DNA of 64,000 nucleotides from G963677325 sp963677325 (GCA_963677325.2 CAXXGM010000010.1:284603-348602), one strand, 5' to 3'. Numbered from the stretch's first letter, positions 35,492-45,577 are shown. Made by a program: numbers and translations. The notes: generated by a model not told the origin, from the sequence alone.

Positions 35492-36325
35492 ATGAAAATA
35501 ACAGATATTAAAGGGAAAGTTACTTTGGCTAACGGAGTGGAAATGCCATATCTGGGACTCGGCGTTTTTCTGACGAAGGAAGGTGCAGAAGTCGAGAACT
35601 CTGTTAAAGAGGCTCTTGATGCAGGATATATCCACATCGATACCGCTGCAGTTTACGGAAATGAAAGAGGCGTCGGGAAAGCGGTAAGGACCAGCGGAAT
35701 CCCCCGTAAAGATATTTTTATTACCACAAAAGCATGGAATGAAAACCAGCGTCAGAATACAGTTTTACAGGGTTTTGAAGAAAGCCTGGAAAGACTCGGG
35801 ACCGATTATGTGGACCTGCTTCTGATTCACTGGCCGGTAAGAGGTAAATTTATTGAAACATGGAAGGTTTTTGAAGAGATCTATCGTTCGGGGAAGGCTC
35901 TCGCCATAGGAGTCAGCAACTTTCTGAAACATCATCTGGAAGAATTGCTTCCTGAAGCGGCCATTGTTCCCATGGTAAATCAGGTGGAGTGTCATCCCTA
36001 CCTGGTGCAACAGGATTTACAGGATTTCTGCAGGAAAAATAAGATCTGGTTTGAAGCCTGGAGCCCTCTCATGCAGGGTGAAATCACAAAAGTTCCGTTA
36101 ATGAATCAGCTGGCTAAAAAATACGGAAAATCCGAAGCACAGATTGTCCTCAGATGGAATTTGCAAAAAGATATTATTACCATTCCAAAATCCATTCACA
36201 AGGAAAGAATTGAAGAAAATGCCAATATCTTTGATTTTGAATTATCACCTGATGACATCAGGCAAATGGATGCCCTCAACAGAAATAAACACTTTGGAGC
36301 CCATCCGGACACTTTTAATTTTTAA
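35492..36325 (+). CDS. aldo/keto reductase
   Basis: A 277-residue NADPH-dependent oxidoreductase. All four catalytic residues are visible: Asp in HIDTAAVYGNE, Tyr in the same motif, Lys in FITTKAW, and His in LLLIHWPV. The cofactor phosphate-binding IIPK-type motif appears as IITIPKSIHKERIEENANIF near the C terminus. The pattern resembles the 2,5-diketo-gluconate reductase (DkgA/YvgN) group. It reduces aldehydes or ketones, exact substrate unknown. Monocistronic and divergent from the globin gene. Confidence 0.92.
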   Translation: MKITDIKGKVTLANGVEMPYLGLGVFLTKEGAEVENSVKEALDAGYIHIDTAAVYGNERGVGKAVRTSGIPRKDIFITTKAWNENQRQNTVLQGFEESLERLGTDYVDLLLIHWPVRGKFIETWKVFEEIYRSGKALAIGVSNFLKHHLEELLPEAAIVPMVNQVECHPYLVQQDLQDFCRKNKIWFEAWSPLMQGEITKVPLMNQLAKKYGKSEAQIVLRWNLQKDIITIPKSIHKERIEENANIFDFELSPDDIRQMDALNRNKHFGAHPDTFNF

Positions 36326-36516
36326 ATCTTTGATTGGCTTGACCTGAATGCATTTTTATACCCTATAGAACAGGAACTTCAGTATCCGGTTTTTTCGTTT
36401 AATTCAATCCGGATTGACCCTGAATCCGCCATGTCTTGATCATACCAAGAACAAAAACAGGAGCAATAATTTGGAAAATTGCCCCTGCCTTACAAAAAAG
36501 TGCCAATTTAATTTCT

Positions 36517-36858
36517 TTAATTCGTGTACGAGGGAACACGTTGACAATTCTCAACATACCAGGAAATGGAGTGTTCATTTCCGGAGATCAGTTCTTCAAT
36601 AATCTTATGATCATCCCAACTACTATGATAACTACAGCATTGATCAAGAGCATAAGATAACAGGCGCCATTCCTTAACAACTTTCATGGTAAGCCGGCCT
36701 TCAAACTCCTTCAGTATTTTAAAATACTTTGGATTAATAAAATTAATGGTCGGCTCTTCTCTTTTCAAGGATTCATGTGTAGTAAAAATGTGGTTTCCTA
36801 CTTGTACAAATTCACTTTCATCCAGCGTAATTTGAAATTCAAAAGTTTTGCTTGCCAT
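36517..36858 (-). CDS. hypothetical protein
   Basis: A 113-residue soluble protein (MASKTFEFQITLDES...) with a strand-rich N-terminal half and a helical Cys/Trp-containing C-terminal half (LDQCCSYHSSWDDHKIIEEL). I recognise no family. The ATG at 36858 was chosen over upstream ATGs because AAAGGGGG lies about 10 bases before it, an unusually good ribosome binding site for this phylum. It is flanked by ~190 and ~150 bp of non-coding DNA and belongs to no obvious operon. Confidence 0.55.
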   Translation of the reverse strand: MASKTFEFQITLDESEFVQVGNHIFTTHESLKREEPTINFINPKYFKILKEFEGRLTMKVVKEWRLLSYALDQCCSYHSSWDDHKIIEELISGNEHSISWYVENCQRVPSYTN

Positions 36859-37027
36859 AATAGTACCCCCTTTCATCAATGAGTAATATAAAATAAAGGT
36901 AGAACAATATAGCTAAAAAACAAGCATTTTTTTGATTTTTTGAAAAAATTTGTCAGCTATTCAAATTTAATAACCGCAAAATAAACAGTACCCTGAATTT
37001 TACATTAATAGATAAATGATCGGGTTT

Positions 37028-38128
37028 TTATACGTTAAATCTGAAGTGCATAATGTCACTGTCCTGTACCACATAATCCTTGCCTTCTATGTATATTTTA
37101 CCGGCTTCCCGGCACGCTGCCTCAGATCCCAACTTGACATAATCGTCGTATTTGATGACTTCGGCCCGGATAAATCCCTTTTCAAAGTCGCTGTGAATAA
37201 TTCCTGCTGCCTTTGGAGCCTTAATCCCTTTTACAAATGTCCAGGCCCGGCTTTCATCGGGACCTGTTGTGAAATAGGTCTGAAGATTTAAAATACGATA
37301 GGCGGAATGGATTAATTTATTAACTCCGGGCTCATCGAGCCCAAGATCTTCCAGAAACATCTGCTTTTCTTCATAGTTCTCCAGTTCTGCAATATCAGCT
37401 TCTGTTGCTGCAGCTATAATAAGTATCTCTGCATTTTCATCTTTTGCCGATTCGATGACCTGTTTAGTGTATTTATTGCCTTTTACCGCCGAAGCTTCAT
37501 CCACATTACATACGTAGAGAACAGGTTTTTTAGTGATCAGAAAAAAATCATGAATTAAAGTCTCCTCCTCCTCAGTAAGAGATAAAACTCTTGCAGATTT
37601 CCCTGTCAATAACAATTCCCTTATCTTCTCAGCTGCATTAATTGTTTTCTGAGCAATTTTATCACCTCCAACCTTGGCTTGCTTTTGTAATTTTGCAATC
37701 CGGTTTTCAACTGTTTCCAGATCTTTCAACTGAAGCTCGATCTCTACAATTTCTTTATCCCTCACCGGATCAATTGAGCCATCCACATGCACAATATTGT
37801 CGTTTTCGAAACAACGAAGAACATGAATGATCGCATCTACTTCCCGGATGTTAGCCAGAAATTTATTTCCGAGACCTTCACCTTTACTAGCACCCTTTAC
37901 CAATCCGGCAATATCAACGATCTCCACAGTCGTGGGAATCACTTTTTTGGGGTTATCTATCTCCGCCAGTTTAATCAATCTCTTGTCGGGGACAGTGATT
38001 ACCCCCACGTTGGGATCAATGGTGCAGAAAGGAAAATTTGCCGATTGAGCCTTGGCATTTGATAAACAATTAAAAAGAGTCGATTTCCCAACGTTCGGAA
38101 GTCCGACTATACCACATTGTAAAGCCAT
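37028..38128 (-). CDS. ychF: redox-regulated ATPase/GTPase YchF (Obg family)
   Basis: A 366-residue protein. G1 is [15 protein letters not shown] at the N terminus, G3 is [20 protein letters not shown], and the G4 position reads NVDE rather than NKxD, the change linked to ATP preference in YchF. A coiled insert and a C-terminal TGS domain ([18 protein letters not shown] ... MHFRFNV) complete it. Length is standard. YchF associates with ribosomes and stress responses. Monocistronic, near-universal housekeeping gene. Confidence 0.96.
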   Translation of the reverse strand: MALQCGIVGLPNVGKSTLFNCLSNAKAQSANFPFCTIDPNVGVITVPDKRLIKLAEIDNPKKVIPTTVEIVDIAGLVKGASKGEGLGNKFLANIREVDAIIHVLRCFENDNIVHVDGSIDPVRDKEIVEIELQLKDLETVENRIAKLQKQAKVGGDKIAQKTINAAEKIRELLLTGKSARVLSLTEEEETLIHDFFLITKKPVLYVCNVDEASAVKGNKYTKQVIESAKDENAEILIIAAATEADIAELENYEEKQMFLEDLGLDEPGVNKLIHSAYRILNLQTYFTTGPDESRAWTFVKGIKAPKAAGIIHSDFEKGFIRAEVIKYDDYVKLGSEAACREAGKIYIEGKDYVVQDSDIMHFRFNV

Positions 38129-38332
38129 TTGAAGGATTGCTAAATATTAAGAATGCAAAGTTAAGTTTTTCGAACTGATAAATAAAATGAAGATAAAAAA
38201 CGGGAAAGGCGAAAATCTTTTTTTATCCGGATTATAAAAATTAATTTTATGAGGCTGTTTTCGAACATTAAACCTTTTACTTTAAATGATGTCTTTATAG
38301 TAAAAGTATAAATCTTCTCCTTACATTGCCTC

Positions 38333-38878
38333 ATGGATCTGAAGGAAAAGGAACTCATTGCAGACCTTAAGACTGACGGGAAAAAGGATATGGCCTTTCA
38401 TATTCTGGTAAAAACTTACCAGGAAAAGCTTTATTGGCACATTCGAAGAATCGTGGTCAGTCATGATGACGCTGATGATATTCTGCAAAATGTTTTTATA
38501 AAAGTCTGGAAGAATGTGAATTCATTCAGGGAAGATTCTTCTCTTTATACCTGGTTATTTAGAATCGCCACCAATGAATCGCTTAGTTTCCTTCATAAAA
38601 ACCGCAGGCAGTCAATTTTCTCCCTTAGTGACTCAAATGGTCACTTCCCAGAGGAGCCTATGGCTGACAAATATTTTGATGGAGATGAATTACAGATGAA
38701 ATTACAGGCAGCTGTCCTTAAATTGCCTGATAAACAGAAGATCGTTTTTAATATGAAGTACTTTGAAGAGATGAAATATGAGGAGATGTCAGAAATCCTA
38801 CAAACTTCAGTTGGGGCATTGAAGGCATCATACCATCACGCAGTAAAAAAAATAGAAGATTTTTTTGAGAATGAATAA
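38333..38878 (+). CDS. RNA polymerase sigma factor, ECF subfamily
   Basis: A 181-residue ECF sigma factor. Region 2 runs WHIRRIVVSHDDADDILQNVF with KVWKNVNSFREDSSLYTWLF. Region 4 runs LPDKQKIVFNMKYFEEMKYEEM with SEILQTSVGALKASYHHAVKK. It is followed by a single-pass membrane protein gene and a small secreted protein gene, in the arrangement often labelled sigma factor, anti-sigma and sensor in Bacteroidota. Probably responds to envelope or periplasmic stress (inference). Confidence 0.92.
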   Translation: MDLKEKELIADLKTDGKKDMAFHILVKTYQEKLYWHIRRIVVSHDDADDILQNVFIKVWKNVNSFREDSSLYTWLFRIATNESLSFLHKNRRQSIFSLSDSNGHFPEEPMADKYFDGDELQMKLQAAVLKLPDKQKIVFNMKYFEEMKYEEMSEILQTSVGALKASYHHAVKKIEDFFENE

Positions 38879-38931
38879 AAAGGGAATTAAACCTTTTGAA
38901 CTTTCAATTGTCAAAGTAAAGGAAATTGGAA

Positions 38932-39408
38932 ATGAAAAAAGAAAATATAAATATTGAAAAACGACTGAAATACCTTAAGAATGAAAATGTATTTAAGGTG
39001 CCGGATAACTATTTTGAAGATTTTGCTGGCCGGCTTAAAACACGAATCGTAGAAGAGGTCAAACCTGCAGCACGTCTTTCCTGGACTGATCTTTATCTGA
39101 GACCCGCTCTCGGGATTACAGCTGTTTTTGCCATTTTGTTTATGGCAATATACATTCCGATCAGCAAGACATTTAAAGAACAAAAAGTAAACATCACTTA
39201 CAGCAATAAATCGGCTAATATAAATAGCAACAAAACAGGAACTGAACAGGGTGATCTTGAAGCGTTGATGCTGATGCCGCAAAGTCAGTTCCTTTCAGCT
39301 CTTGAAGAAGTAGAAACATCGGGAAATGTGCCAACAATTGATCCACAGGCACTGGAGGATTATCTTGCTGAAAATACTATTGATTATGATTTATTGACAA
39401 GTAATTAA
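38932..39408 (+). CDS. probable membrane anti-sigma factor of the ECF operon
   Basis: A 158-residue protein with a cytoplasmic N-terminal part (KVPDNYFEDFAGRLKTRI, a motif frequent in small Bacteroidota proteins next to ECF factors). One membrane helix lies at about residues 59-78 (PALGITAVFAILFMAIYIPI), followed by a short acidic periplasmic tail. No enzymatic motif. Position directly after the sigma gene and topology suggest an anti-sigma role. The ATG at 38932 follows a TTG two codons earlier; GGAAATTGG upstream is a weak ribosome binding site. Confidence 0.6.
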   Translation: MKKENINIEKRLKYLKNENVFKVPDNYFEDFAGRLKTRIVEEVKPAARLSWTDLYLRPALGITAVFAILFMAIYIPISKTFKEQKVNITYSNKSANINSNKTGTEQGDLEALMLMPQSQFLSALEEVETSGNVPTIDPQALEDYLAENTIDYDLLTSN

Positions 39409-39419
39409 AAAGATTTGAA

Positions 39420-39875
39420 ATGAAAAAAATAACCTTCTTTTTAGTTCTGTCCTTTATGACAATAAGCGGATTTACCCAGGATCATAAGGATAAATCAGAT
39501 TTTTGGGAGGCAATAAGGACAAAAAGAATCGCAGTATTTACTCAGACAATCGGGTTAACACCGGTCGAAGCACAGCAATTCTGGCCTGTATATAATGACT
39601 TTGACAAACAACGGGAGGATCTCATGAAAAAGAGAAGAACGCTGGACGAAAAACTGGAACATAATGCTTCGGCTTCGGAAGCAGATTACAGGAAATTAGC
39701 TGTAGATTATATTTCCATACCAATGGAAGAAGCTCGCCTGATGCAGAATTATAATGAAAAATATTTAAAGATATTACCGGCTCAAAAGGTTTGCAAACTT
39801 TATATGGCCGAAAGGAAGTTCAGGGAGTATCTGATGCAGGAATTCAAAAAGAATCATGGGGAACGGAATAGATAA
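39420..39875 (+). CDS. secreted LTxxQ/Spy-like protein (putative sensor of ECF sigma system)
   Basis: A 151-residue protein with a signal peptide (MKKITFFLVLSFMTISGF, cleavage near residue 19). The mature part is helical: RIAVFTQTIGLTPVEAQQFWP then DFDKQREDLMKKRRTLDEKL. This resembles periplasmic LTxxQ/Spy/CpxP-type proteins, often annotated in Bacteroidota as sensors of ECF sigma factors. It lies 11 bases after the presumed anti-sigma gene, so the three form one operon ended by the hairpin at 39914-39970. Confidence 0.72.
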   Translation: MKKITFFLVLSFMTISGFTQDHKDKSDFWEAIRTKRIAVFTQTIGLTPVEAQQFWPVYNDFDKQREDLMKKRRTLDEKLEHNASASEADYRKLAVDYISIPMEEARLMQNYNEKYLKILPAQKVCKLYMAERKFREYLMQEFKKNHGERNR

Positions 39876-39913
39876 CTGAATTAGTTTTGTTAGATTTAGT
39901 GCAATTGGTTCGA

Positions 39914-39970
39914 TGAAGAGGTTGTCTTATTTTATGAAATCCATAATTTATTGACAGCCTCTTTTGATTT
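39914..39970 (+). terminator. probable terminator of the ECF operon
   Basis: AAGAGGTTGTC pairs with GACAGCCTCTT (one G-T pair) around a long AT-rich loop of roughly 25 bases and is followed by TTGATTTT. It lies 40 bases past the last gene. Confidence 0.45.
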
Positions 39971-39982
39971 TCAACCGATGAA

Positions 39983-41353
39983 TTACTGATGATCCGATAA
40001 CATATTAACCAGATCGCTGCTATTCATTTTTTTCTGTTCACCAGACTCCATATCTTTTAACGTGACTAATCCCTCAGAAATTTCGGAATCACCCACCAAT
40101 GCAACATAGCGGATATTTTTCCGGTTGGCATAATTCATCTGCTTTTTCATCTTGTCTGCTTCTGGAAATATTTCAGCACGAATACCCTTTGCTCTTAACA
40201 TACGAATCAGAGGTAAACAAAACTTTTCTTCAGATTTCCCAAAATTCATAAAAATAATCTGAGTCGTAGTAGCTTTTTCTTTCCCAAATTTATTCAATTG
40301 TGTCATCACATCATAAATCCGGTCAGCTCCGAAAGAAATACCAACTCCCGAAACTCCTGGAAGGCCGAAGATTCCGGTCAGATCATCATAACGGCCTCCT
40401 CCGGTGATAGATCCGATCTGCACATCGAGCGATTTCACCTCAAATATAGCTCCGGTGTAATAATTTAATCCACGGGCCAGAGTTAAATCCAACTCAATTT
40501 CTGTTGCAATTTCGAGATCAGAAAGATAAGCAAAGATTTCGCGCATTTCTGATATACCTTTCATTCCTATGGATGAGTGATGAATAACACTTTCGATTTG
40601 TGCCAGTTTTTCCTCCGTATTTCCAGACATTTGAAGGATAGGCTGCAATTTATTAATTGCCTCAGAGGAAATCCCTTTCTGAGAGAGTTCCTCATTTACA
40701 TTATGCAATCCAATTTTATCAAGTTTATCGATTGCCACAGTTATATCTACTATTCGATCCTTCTCTCCTATTGTCTCAGCAATACCACTCAGTATTTTCC
40801 TGTTGTTGATTTTGATGATAACCCTGATTCCAAGCTTTTTATAAACATCATCAACAACCTGTATCAATTCTACCTCATTGAGAAGTGAATCCGATCCAAT
40901 AATATCAACATCACATTGATAAAACTCACGATAACGGCCTTTCTGTGGTCGGTCAGCTCTCCATACAGGCTGAATCTGATAACGTCTGAAAGGAAAAACA
41001 ATTTCATTCTGATATTGAACTACATAACGGGCAAAAGGAACGGTAAGGTCGTAACGCAATCCTTTTTCAGAAATTTTATTTGTAAGTTTCTGACTGTTTT
41101 TTTGATTCAGCTCTTCGGGAGTAATCCCGGATAAAAAATCTCCCGAATTCAATACTTTAAACAATAATTTATCTCCTTCTTCACCATATTTCCCCATTAA
41201 AGTGGATAAATTTTCCATCGCCGGAGTTTCAATGGGTTGAAATCCGTATAATTCAAAAACACCTTTGATTGTATCAAAGATATAGTTGCGTTTAAGCATT
41301 TCTTCGGGTGAAAAATCACGTGTTCCCTTGGGAATGGAGGGTTTTTGTGCCAT
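39983..41353 (-). CDS. hisS: histidine--tRNA ligase
   Basis: A 456-residue class II aminoacyl-tRNA synthetase. Motif 1 follows [14 protein letters not shown]. Motif 2 is in [32 protein letters not shown]. The histidine-specific motifs [15 protein letters not shown] and [11 protein letters not shown] are present. A C-terminal anticodon-binding domain ([35 protein letters not shown]) completes it. Length fits the Bacteroidota type. Monocistronic and divergent from nadA. Confidence 0.97.
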   Translation of the reverse strand: MAQKPSIPKGTRDFSPEEMLKRNYIFDTIKGVFELYGFQPIETPAMENLSTLMGKYGEEGDKLLFKVLNSGDFLSGITPEELNQKNSQKLTNKISEKGLRYDLTVPFARYVVQYQNEIVFPFRRYQIQPVWRADRPQKGRYREFYQCDVDIIGSDSLLNEVELIQVVDDVYKKLGIRVIIKINNRKILSGIAETIGEKDRIVDITVAIDKLDKIGLHNVNEELSQKGISSEAINKLQPILQMSGNTEEKLAQIESVIHHSSIGMKGISEMREIFAYLSDLEIATEIELDLTLARGLNYYTGAIFEVKSLDVQIGSITGGGRYDDLTGIFGLPGVSGVGISFGADRIYDVMTQLNKFGKEKATTTQIIFMNFGKSEEKFCLPLIRMLRAKGIRAEIFPEADKMKKQMNYANRKNIRYVALVGDSEISEGLVTLKDMESGEQKKMNSSDLVNMLSDHQ

Positions 41354-41508
41354 CGGAATTAATCTTTACATTTTATCAGGATGCAAAATTAAGGAAATAA
41401 TCCAACAAGAAAGAGGGAATTCAGGACCTTTCAGCAATATAAATCAGATGGTTTATATTAAGATTCTTGAAAACAGGGAGAATTTTATCAGGATTTGCTT
41501 TGAATTAG

Positions 41509-41516
41509 TAAATTTG
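41509..41516 (+). promoter_or_regulatory. -7-like box upstream of nadA
   Basis: TAAATTTG matches TAnnTTTG, 22 bases before the nadA ATG; the -33 element is not clear. Confidence 0.35.
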
Positions 41517-41538
41517 TACCCTTAGTAGATTAACGTAA

Positions 41539-42531
41539 ATGATAAAAGAAGAATATCGCAAACTGATCAAAGAAAATGGTTTTATTAAAACAGCCTTAGA
41601 TCCGGATATTGACTTTTTAGATGAAATATCCAGATTAAGACGTAAAAAAAATGCTGTTATTCTTGGTCATTACTACATAACACCTGAATTGCAGGACATA
41701 TCAGATTTCACCGGAGATTCTTTGGCTCTTGCACAGGAAGCCCAGAAAACCAACGCCGATATCATCGTGTTTGTCGGCGTACATTTTATGGCTGAAACGG
41801 CCAAGATTCTTAATCCCGGGAAAAAGGTTTTGATCACTGATCTCAATGCAGGCTGTTCTCTGGCTGATTCGACTCCTGCTAAACCATTCGAGGAATTTAA
41901 AAAAGCTCATCCGGGATATAAAGTTATTTCATATATAAATTGTTCTGCGGAAATTAAAGCGCTATCTGATGTTATTGTTACTTCATCCAATGCCTTGAAA
42001 ATTGTGGAGTCTTTTCCCAAAGGCGAGAAGTTGATATTTGCTCCCGATAAAAATCTTGGTAATTATATCAATTCGCTCACCGGAAGAGAAATGATTCTCT
42101 GGGATGGGGCATGCATGGTGCATGAAAAATATTCACTTGAAAAAATCATTAGCTTGATGGAGCAACATCCAAAAGCAGAATTGATTGCTCATCCCGAATG
42201 TGAGAAGCCTGTATTGATGATTGCCAATTTCATTGGATCCACCACGGCCCTGCTTAAATATGTGGAAAAAAGTTCTTCACAGGAATTTATAATCGCCACA
42301 GAGAGTGGAATTTTTCACCAGATGAAAAAGAATTGTCCGGATAAGACTTTTATCCCGGCACCTTCGATAGATTCTACCTGTGGCTGCAATGATTGCAGTT
42401 TCATGAAAATGAATTCATTGAGCAAAGTTTATCTTGCTCTTAAACACGAGCAGCCTGAAATATTACTCGATCCGATTTTAATTGAAAAAGCGAAAGCTCC
42501 TATTTTACGAATGCTTGAACTTTCAAAATAA
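41539..42531 (+). CDS. nadA: quinolinate synthase
   Basis: A 330-residue [4Fe-4S] enzyme that condenses iminoaspartate with dihydroxyacetone phosphate in NAD synthesis. Family landmarks are AVILGHYYITPELQDISDFTGDSL, and three cluster cysteines in VISYINCSAEIKAL, LWDGACMVHEKY and STCGCNDCSFMKMN. The substrate loop FVGVHFMAETAKIL is also present. Length is standard for the shorter NadA form. nadB and nadC are not in the window. Confidence 0.96.
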   Translation: MIKEEYRKLIKENGFIKTALDPDIDFLDEISRLRRKKNAVILGHYYITPELQDISDFTGDSLALAQEAQKTNADIIVFVGVHFMAETAKILNPGKKVLITDLNAGCSLADSTPAKPFEEFKKAHPGYKVISYINCSAEIKALSDVIVTSSNALKIVESFPKGEKLIFAPDKNLGNYINSLTGREMILWDGACMVHEKYSLEKIISLMEQHPKAELIAHPECEKPVLMIANFIGSTTALLKYVEKSSSQEFIIATESGIFHQMKKNCPDKTFIPAPSIDSTCGCNDCSFMKMNSLSKVYLALKHEQPEILLDPILIEKAKAPILRMLELSK

Positions 42532-42641
42532 TATACTATCTTGCCTCCTCTACAACCGTTTTGGATGTTTTATCATCTATACATTGGGAAAAGAGTCAAG
42601 AGTTTAAATTATTGAACAGAATTTTTGAAATAAAGATATTA

Positions 42642-43985
42642 ATGAAGAAGATAACTGGGTTTTTCCTTTTAGTATTCCTCCTGGCAGGAATTATTTTTTC
42701 CTGCAAGAAAAGTGAGAAGAGCAACGACACTACAGTAGTACCTAAACCAGGAGAATGGATTGGATCGATTGTAATATATTCGAGTGGTAACGACACAACC
42801 TTACAGAAATTTCTGGATGGAAATTACAAAATAATAACCGGTAATCTGGAGCTCTATACCTCAGATCCGATAGATTATCATAAATTTCTTGTCAATCTCA
42901 GGACTATAAACGGTTCATTAAAATTGTATAAAATATCTGATCCGGATCTTTCTTCCTTTACCGCCCTCTCAAAAATTACAGGAGACCTTCAGATTTCGAA
43001 TTGCTCCGGGTTAACTAATCTGACTGGGATTGCTCAACTCGATACCATATATGGAAGTTTGACACTGGAAAATAATCCAAAGCTAGTCAACTGCAATGGA
43101 ATAGGACAGATTTTGACATTGACAAACATTACAGTAAAAGGTAATAATTCCCTTCAATCCTTTTCAGGTTTGGAAAATATAAAAACCATTACCGGAAAAT
43201 TGTCAGTTTCAAACAATCCGAAATTGATTTCAATGGAAGGGTTAAATGGAATTGATTCAATAACCGGAGGTATTTATTTATCAGATAACCCTTTACTTTC
43301 CAGTCTGAATGGAATGACCTCACTGAAAAGCTCACCTGGAATACTGTCTCTTACTAATTTACCCGAATTAATCAATCTTTTGGGATTAAATCAGCTAAAA
43401 GATACTATTTCTTCAATTTATATCGCAAAATGCGATAAACTGCCTGATTTAAGCGGATTAAGTGCATTGGGATCTATCAAAAACGATATAAGGCTTATCG
43501 ATTGCTCAGGCCTAAAAAACTTACAGGGATTGGCTAAAATTGACACTATCGGTGGAACTGCGGAATTGAATGGATTATCCGGATTTACTTCTTTCTCAGG
43601 TGTAAATACTTTAAAAGTAATTAAAAAGGATTTGCGTATATTTAATTGCAACTCACTTGATTCTTTACCTGGATTTACAAGTCTTGAACGCATCTACGGA
43701 AACTTTATTATCGATAACAATTCCGGCATTGTTAATCTGAAAGGTATTAACAACCTTAAGTCCGTCAAAGGCGATGTACAAATACTGGAATCCGATAAAC
43801 TGACCTCTTTAGCCGGTCTGGAGCGTTTAAAGGTTGTTTATGGTGATCTTCATCTCTATTACAATCCAAAACTAAACAGCTATTGTTCATTGAAGCTGGA
43901 TAGCCTTGGAGGTAATGCATACATCGGATTAAATGCTTATTCCCCAACCTGGGCTCAGATAAAAGCAGGTAATTGTTCAAAATAG
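42642..43985 (+). CDS. leucine-rich-repeat-like surface lipoprotein
   Basis: A 447-residue protein with a lipoprotein signal peptide (lipobox LAGIIFSC, Cys near residue 20). About a dozen degenerate ~23-residue repeats of the pattern LxxIxGxLxIxNNPxLxSxxGL follow, as in Receptor-L/BspA-type solenoids. The ATG at 42642 was chosen because the signal peptide begins there. Such proteins are often surface-exposed and bind proteins or polysaccharides; the ligand is unknown. It is ended by an exceptionally long perfect hairpin at 43996-44048. Confidence 0.7.
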   Translation: MKKITGFFLLVFLLAGIIFSCKKSEKSNDTTVVPKPGEWIGSIVIYSSGNDTTLQKFLDGNYKIITGNLELYTSDPIDYHKFLVNLRTINGSLKLYKISDPDLSSFTALSKITGDLQISNCSGLTNLTGIAQLDTIYGSLTLENNPKLVNCNGIGQILTLTNITVKGNNSLQSFSGLENIKTITGKLSVSNNPKLISMEGLNGIDSITGGIYLSDNPLLSSLNGMTSLKSSPGILSLTNLPELINLLGLNQLKDTISSIYIAKCDKLPDLSGLSALGSIKNDIRLIDCSGLKNLQGLAKIDTIGGTAELNGLSGFTSFSGVNTLKVIKKDLRIFNCNSLDSLPGFTSLERIYGNFIIDNNSGIVNLKGINNLKSVKGDVQILESDKLTSLAGLERLKVVYGDLHLYYNPKLNSYCSLKLDSLGGNAYIGLNAYSPTWAQIKAGNCSK

Positions 43986-43995
43986 CATGTTCAAA

Positions 43996-44048
43996 ATGAC
44001 AGCATAAAAAAAGCCACCGTTTTACGGTGGCTTTTTTTATGCTGTCAT
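43996..44048. terminator. perfect 25-bp bidirectional terminator between convergent genes
   Basis: The arms at 43996-44020 and 44024-44048 are exact reverse complements with a 3-base TTT loop. The GC core GCCACCGT/ACGGTGGC is bordered by seven A and seven T, so a U tract forms in either direction. It serves the lipoprotein gene on the plus strand and ilvE on the minus strand. Confidence 0.92.
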
Positions 44049-44062
44049 TGATGTTTGCTTAG

Positions 44063-45088
44063 TTATTCAACTATTTCGGTCCAACCGTATGGATCAGGTT
44101 CGGTTCCATACTGTATGCCCCTAAGCTTTTCATAAAGCTTAAGACTCATTTTCCCTGGTTCACTGCTGTAAATGTATTCCTTATCAAGTTGTGCATCATA
44201 AATTCTCTTAACCGGTGAGATGACAGCCGCTGTTCCACAGGCTCCCACTTCATCAAATTCAGAGAGTTCCTCTACCGGAATAACCCTTTCTTCAACTTGC
44301 ATTCCCATATCCTTGGCTAACTGACGCAGACTCATATTGGTAATTGATGGCAATATGGATTCTGATTTAGGCGTAATATAGGAATTACCTTTTATTGCAA
44401 AGAAATTGGCCGGGCCACATTCATCAATGTATTTCTTTTCTCTTGCATCAAGATAAAGAACTGATGAAAAACCATTATGGTGTGCACGGTCTCCGGCAAC
44501 AAGACTTGCCGCATAATTTCCCCCAATTTTAATTTTCCCGGTCCCAAGTGGAGCAGCACGGTCATATTCACGATAAATCACCAAATCCGTAGGTTTAAAT
44601 CCCTCTTTAAAATAAGGACCTACAGGCATTACCATAATCATGAATAAATATTCATCCGAAGGTTTGACACCAATCTGTGGTCCTGTCCCAATTAAAAGGG
44701 GACGAATATATAAGGATGCTCCTGATTCAAACGGAGGGACAAAGCGTTCATTGATTTTAACAATTCTCCTTACTGCTTCCTCAAAGAGCTCAATTGGAAC
44801 TTCAGCCATCATTATTCCTTTTGAAGACTGTTGTAATCTCTTTGCATTTTCTTCCATACGAAAAACACGAATCTTTCCATCGCTTCCCCGGAAGGCCTTC
44901 AGCCCTTCAAAGGCTTCCTGTCCATAATGAAAAGCAGTAGCAGCAATATGAAGGGTAACATTTTCCGAATCTGAAATCTCCAATTCTCCCCATTTGCCAT
45001 TCCGGTACCAGCAACGAATGTTATAATCAGCCTTGCTGTAACCGAAACCTAAATTTTTCCAGTCAATTGTTTCCATTGTTAAATTCAT
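44063..45088 (-). CDS. ilvE: branched-chain amino acid aminotransferase
   Basis: A 341-residue fold-type IV aminotransferase of the larger (group II) BCAT type. The Schiff-base lysine is probably in GTGKIKIGGNYAAS (about residue 195). The entry region HYGQEAFEGLKAFRGSDGKIRVFR and the cofactor region DECGPANFFAIKGN followed by ITNMSLRQLAKDMG are typical. It transaminates Leu, Ile and Val. The start is either 45088 or an ATG four codons later (METIDWKNLGFGY); the second fits homologues as well. Convergent with the lipoprotein gene across the shared terminator. Confidence 0.94.
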   Translation of the reverse strand: MNLTMETIDWKNLGFGYSKADYNIRCWYRNGKWGELEISDSENVTLHIAATAFHYGQEAFEGLKAFRGSDGKIRVFRMEENAKRLQQSSKGIMMAEVPIELFEEAVRRIVKINERFVPPFESGASLYIRPLLIGTGPQIGVKPSDEYLFMIMVMPVGPYFKEGFKPTDLVIYREYDRAAPLGTGKIKIGGNYAASLVAGDRAHHNGFSSVLYLDAREKKYIDECGPANFFAIKGNSYITPKSESILPSITNMSLRQLAKDMGMQVEERVIPVEELSEFDEVGACGTAAVISPVKRIYDAQLDKEYIYSSEPGKMSLKLYEKLRGIQYGTEPDPYGWTEIVE

Positions 45089-45286
45089 TCTTTTATCGAT
45101 TTGCTAAAAATACAATATTTCGGCTGAATTTTATCATTTCTTGGGGACGACCCATTCAATGTTAACTAATTCTTAAATCTGGCACCCGTCGTAAAAATGT
45201 AATCGGGAAAAAATTTACCAGCATTCTTTTGGTTAATGAAATTCATAAAAAACCATTAAATTATAAAAAAGTTTATCAACAGAATT

Positions 45287-45439
45287 ATGAACAGCCAAAT
45301 AGAAAAATCAAACCTCTTTCTTTCATTAAAAAATTATCAAATAGGGATTTACAAAAATGATCAGGACCTATGTACTGCCTATAAAATTGTTCTTTCTGAC
45401 AACATAGAAAAAAAAAGAATTAAACTTTTCTTTGAATGA
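45287..45439 (+). CDS. possible 50-residue small protein upstream of the aminomutase operon
   Basis: ATG at 45287 to TGA at 45437-45439 encodes a basic, Lys/Ile/Leu-rich peptide (starts MNSQIEKSNLFLSLKNYQIG). No motif recognised. It is in the same direction as the operon, 138 bases upstream. In DNA this AT-rich such a frame can arise by chance, so support is weak. Confidence 0.2.
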   Translation: MNSQIEKSNLFLSLKNYQIGIYKNDQDLCTAYKIVLSDNIEKKRIKLFFE

Positions 45440-45471
45440 TAAAACATTAAATAATGTAATTAATTTTGATT

Positions 45472-45479
45472 TACTTTTG
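45472..45479 (+). promoter_or_regulatory. -7-like box upstream of the lysine 2,3-aminomutase operon
   Basis: TACTTTTG matches TAnnTTTG and would leave a ~90-base leader before the ATG. No convincing -33 element. Confidence 0.3.
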
Positions 45480-45577
45480 TAATAATGTTTAAGATAAATT
45501 TAAGAGATAATTAATTGATATACAGTATTTTAAATCTAACATTCTAATAATTAAAAAAGTAGAAAAAAGAATTGTCC

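Larger units (their letters stand above)
45089..45577. other. AT-rich intergenic region upstream of the aminomutase operon
   Basis: About 490 bp between divergent ilvE and the aminomutase gene, very AT-rich. It contains one short reading frame (45287-45439) and a -7-like box (45472-45479). No riboswitch fold was recognised by eye. Confidence 0.5.

Noticed and set aside
45089..45577. Lysine riboswitch upstream of the aminomutase operon
   Set aside because: The region is very AT-rich and I could not find the GC-rich helices or conserved junction of the L-box.
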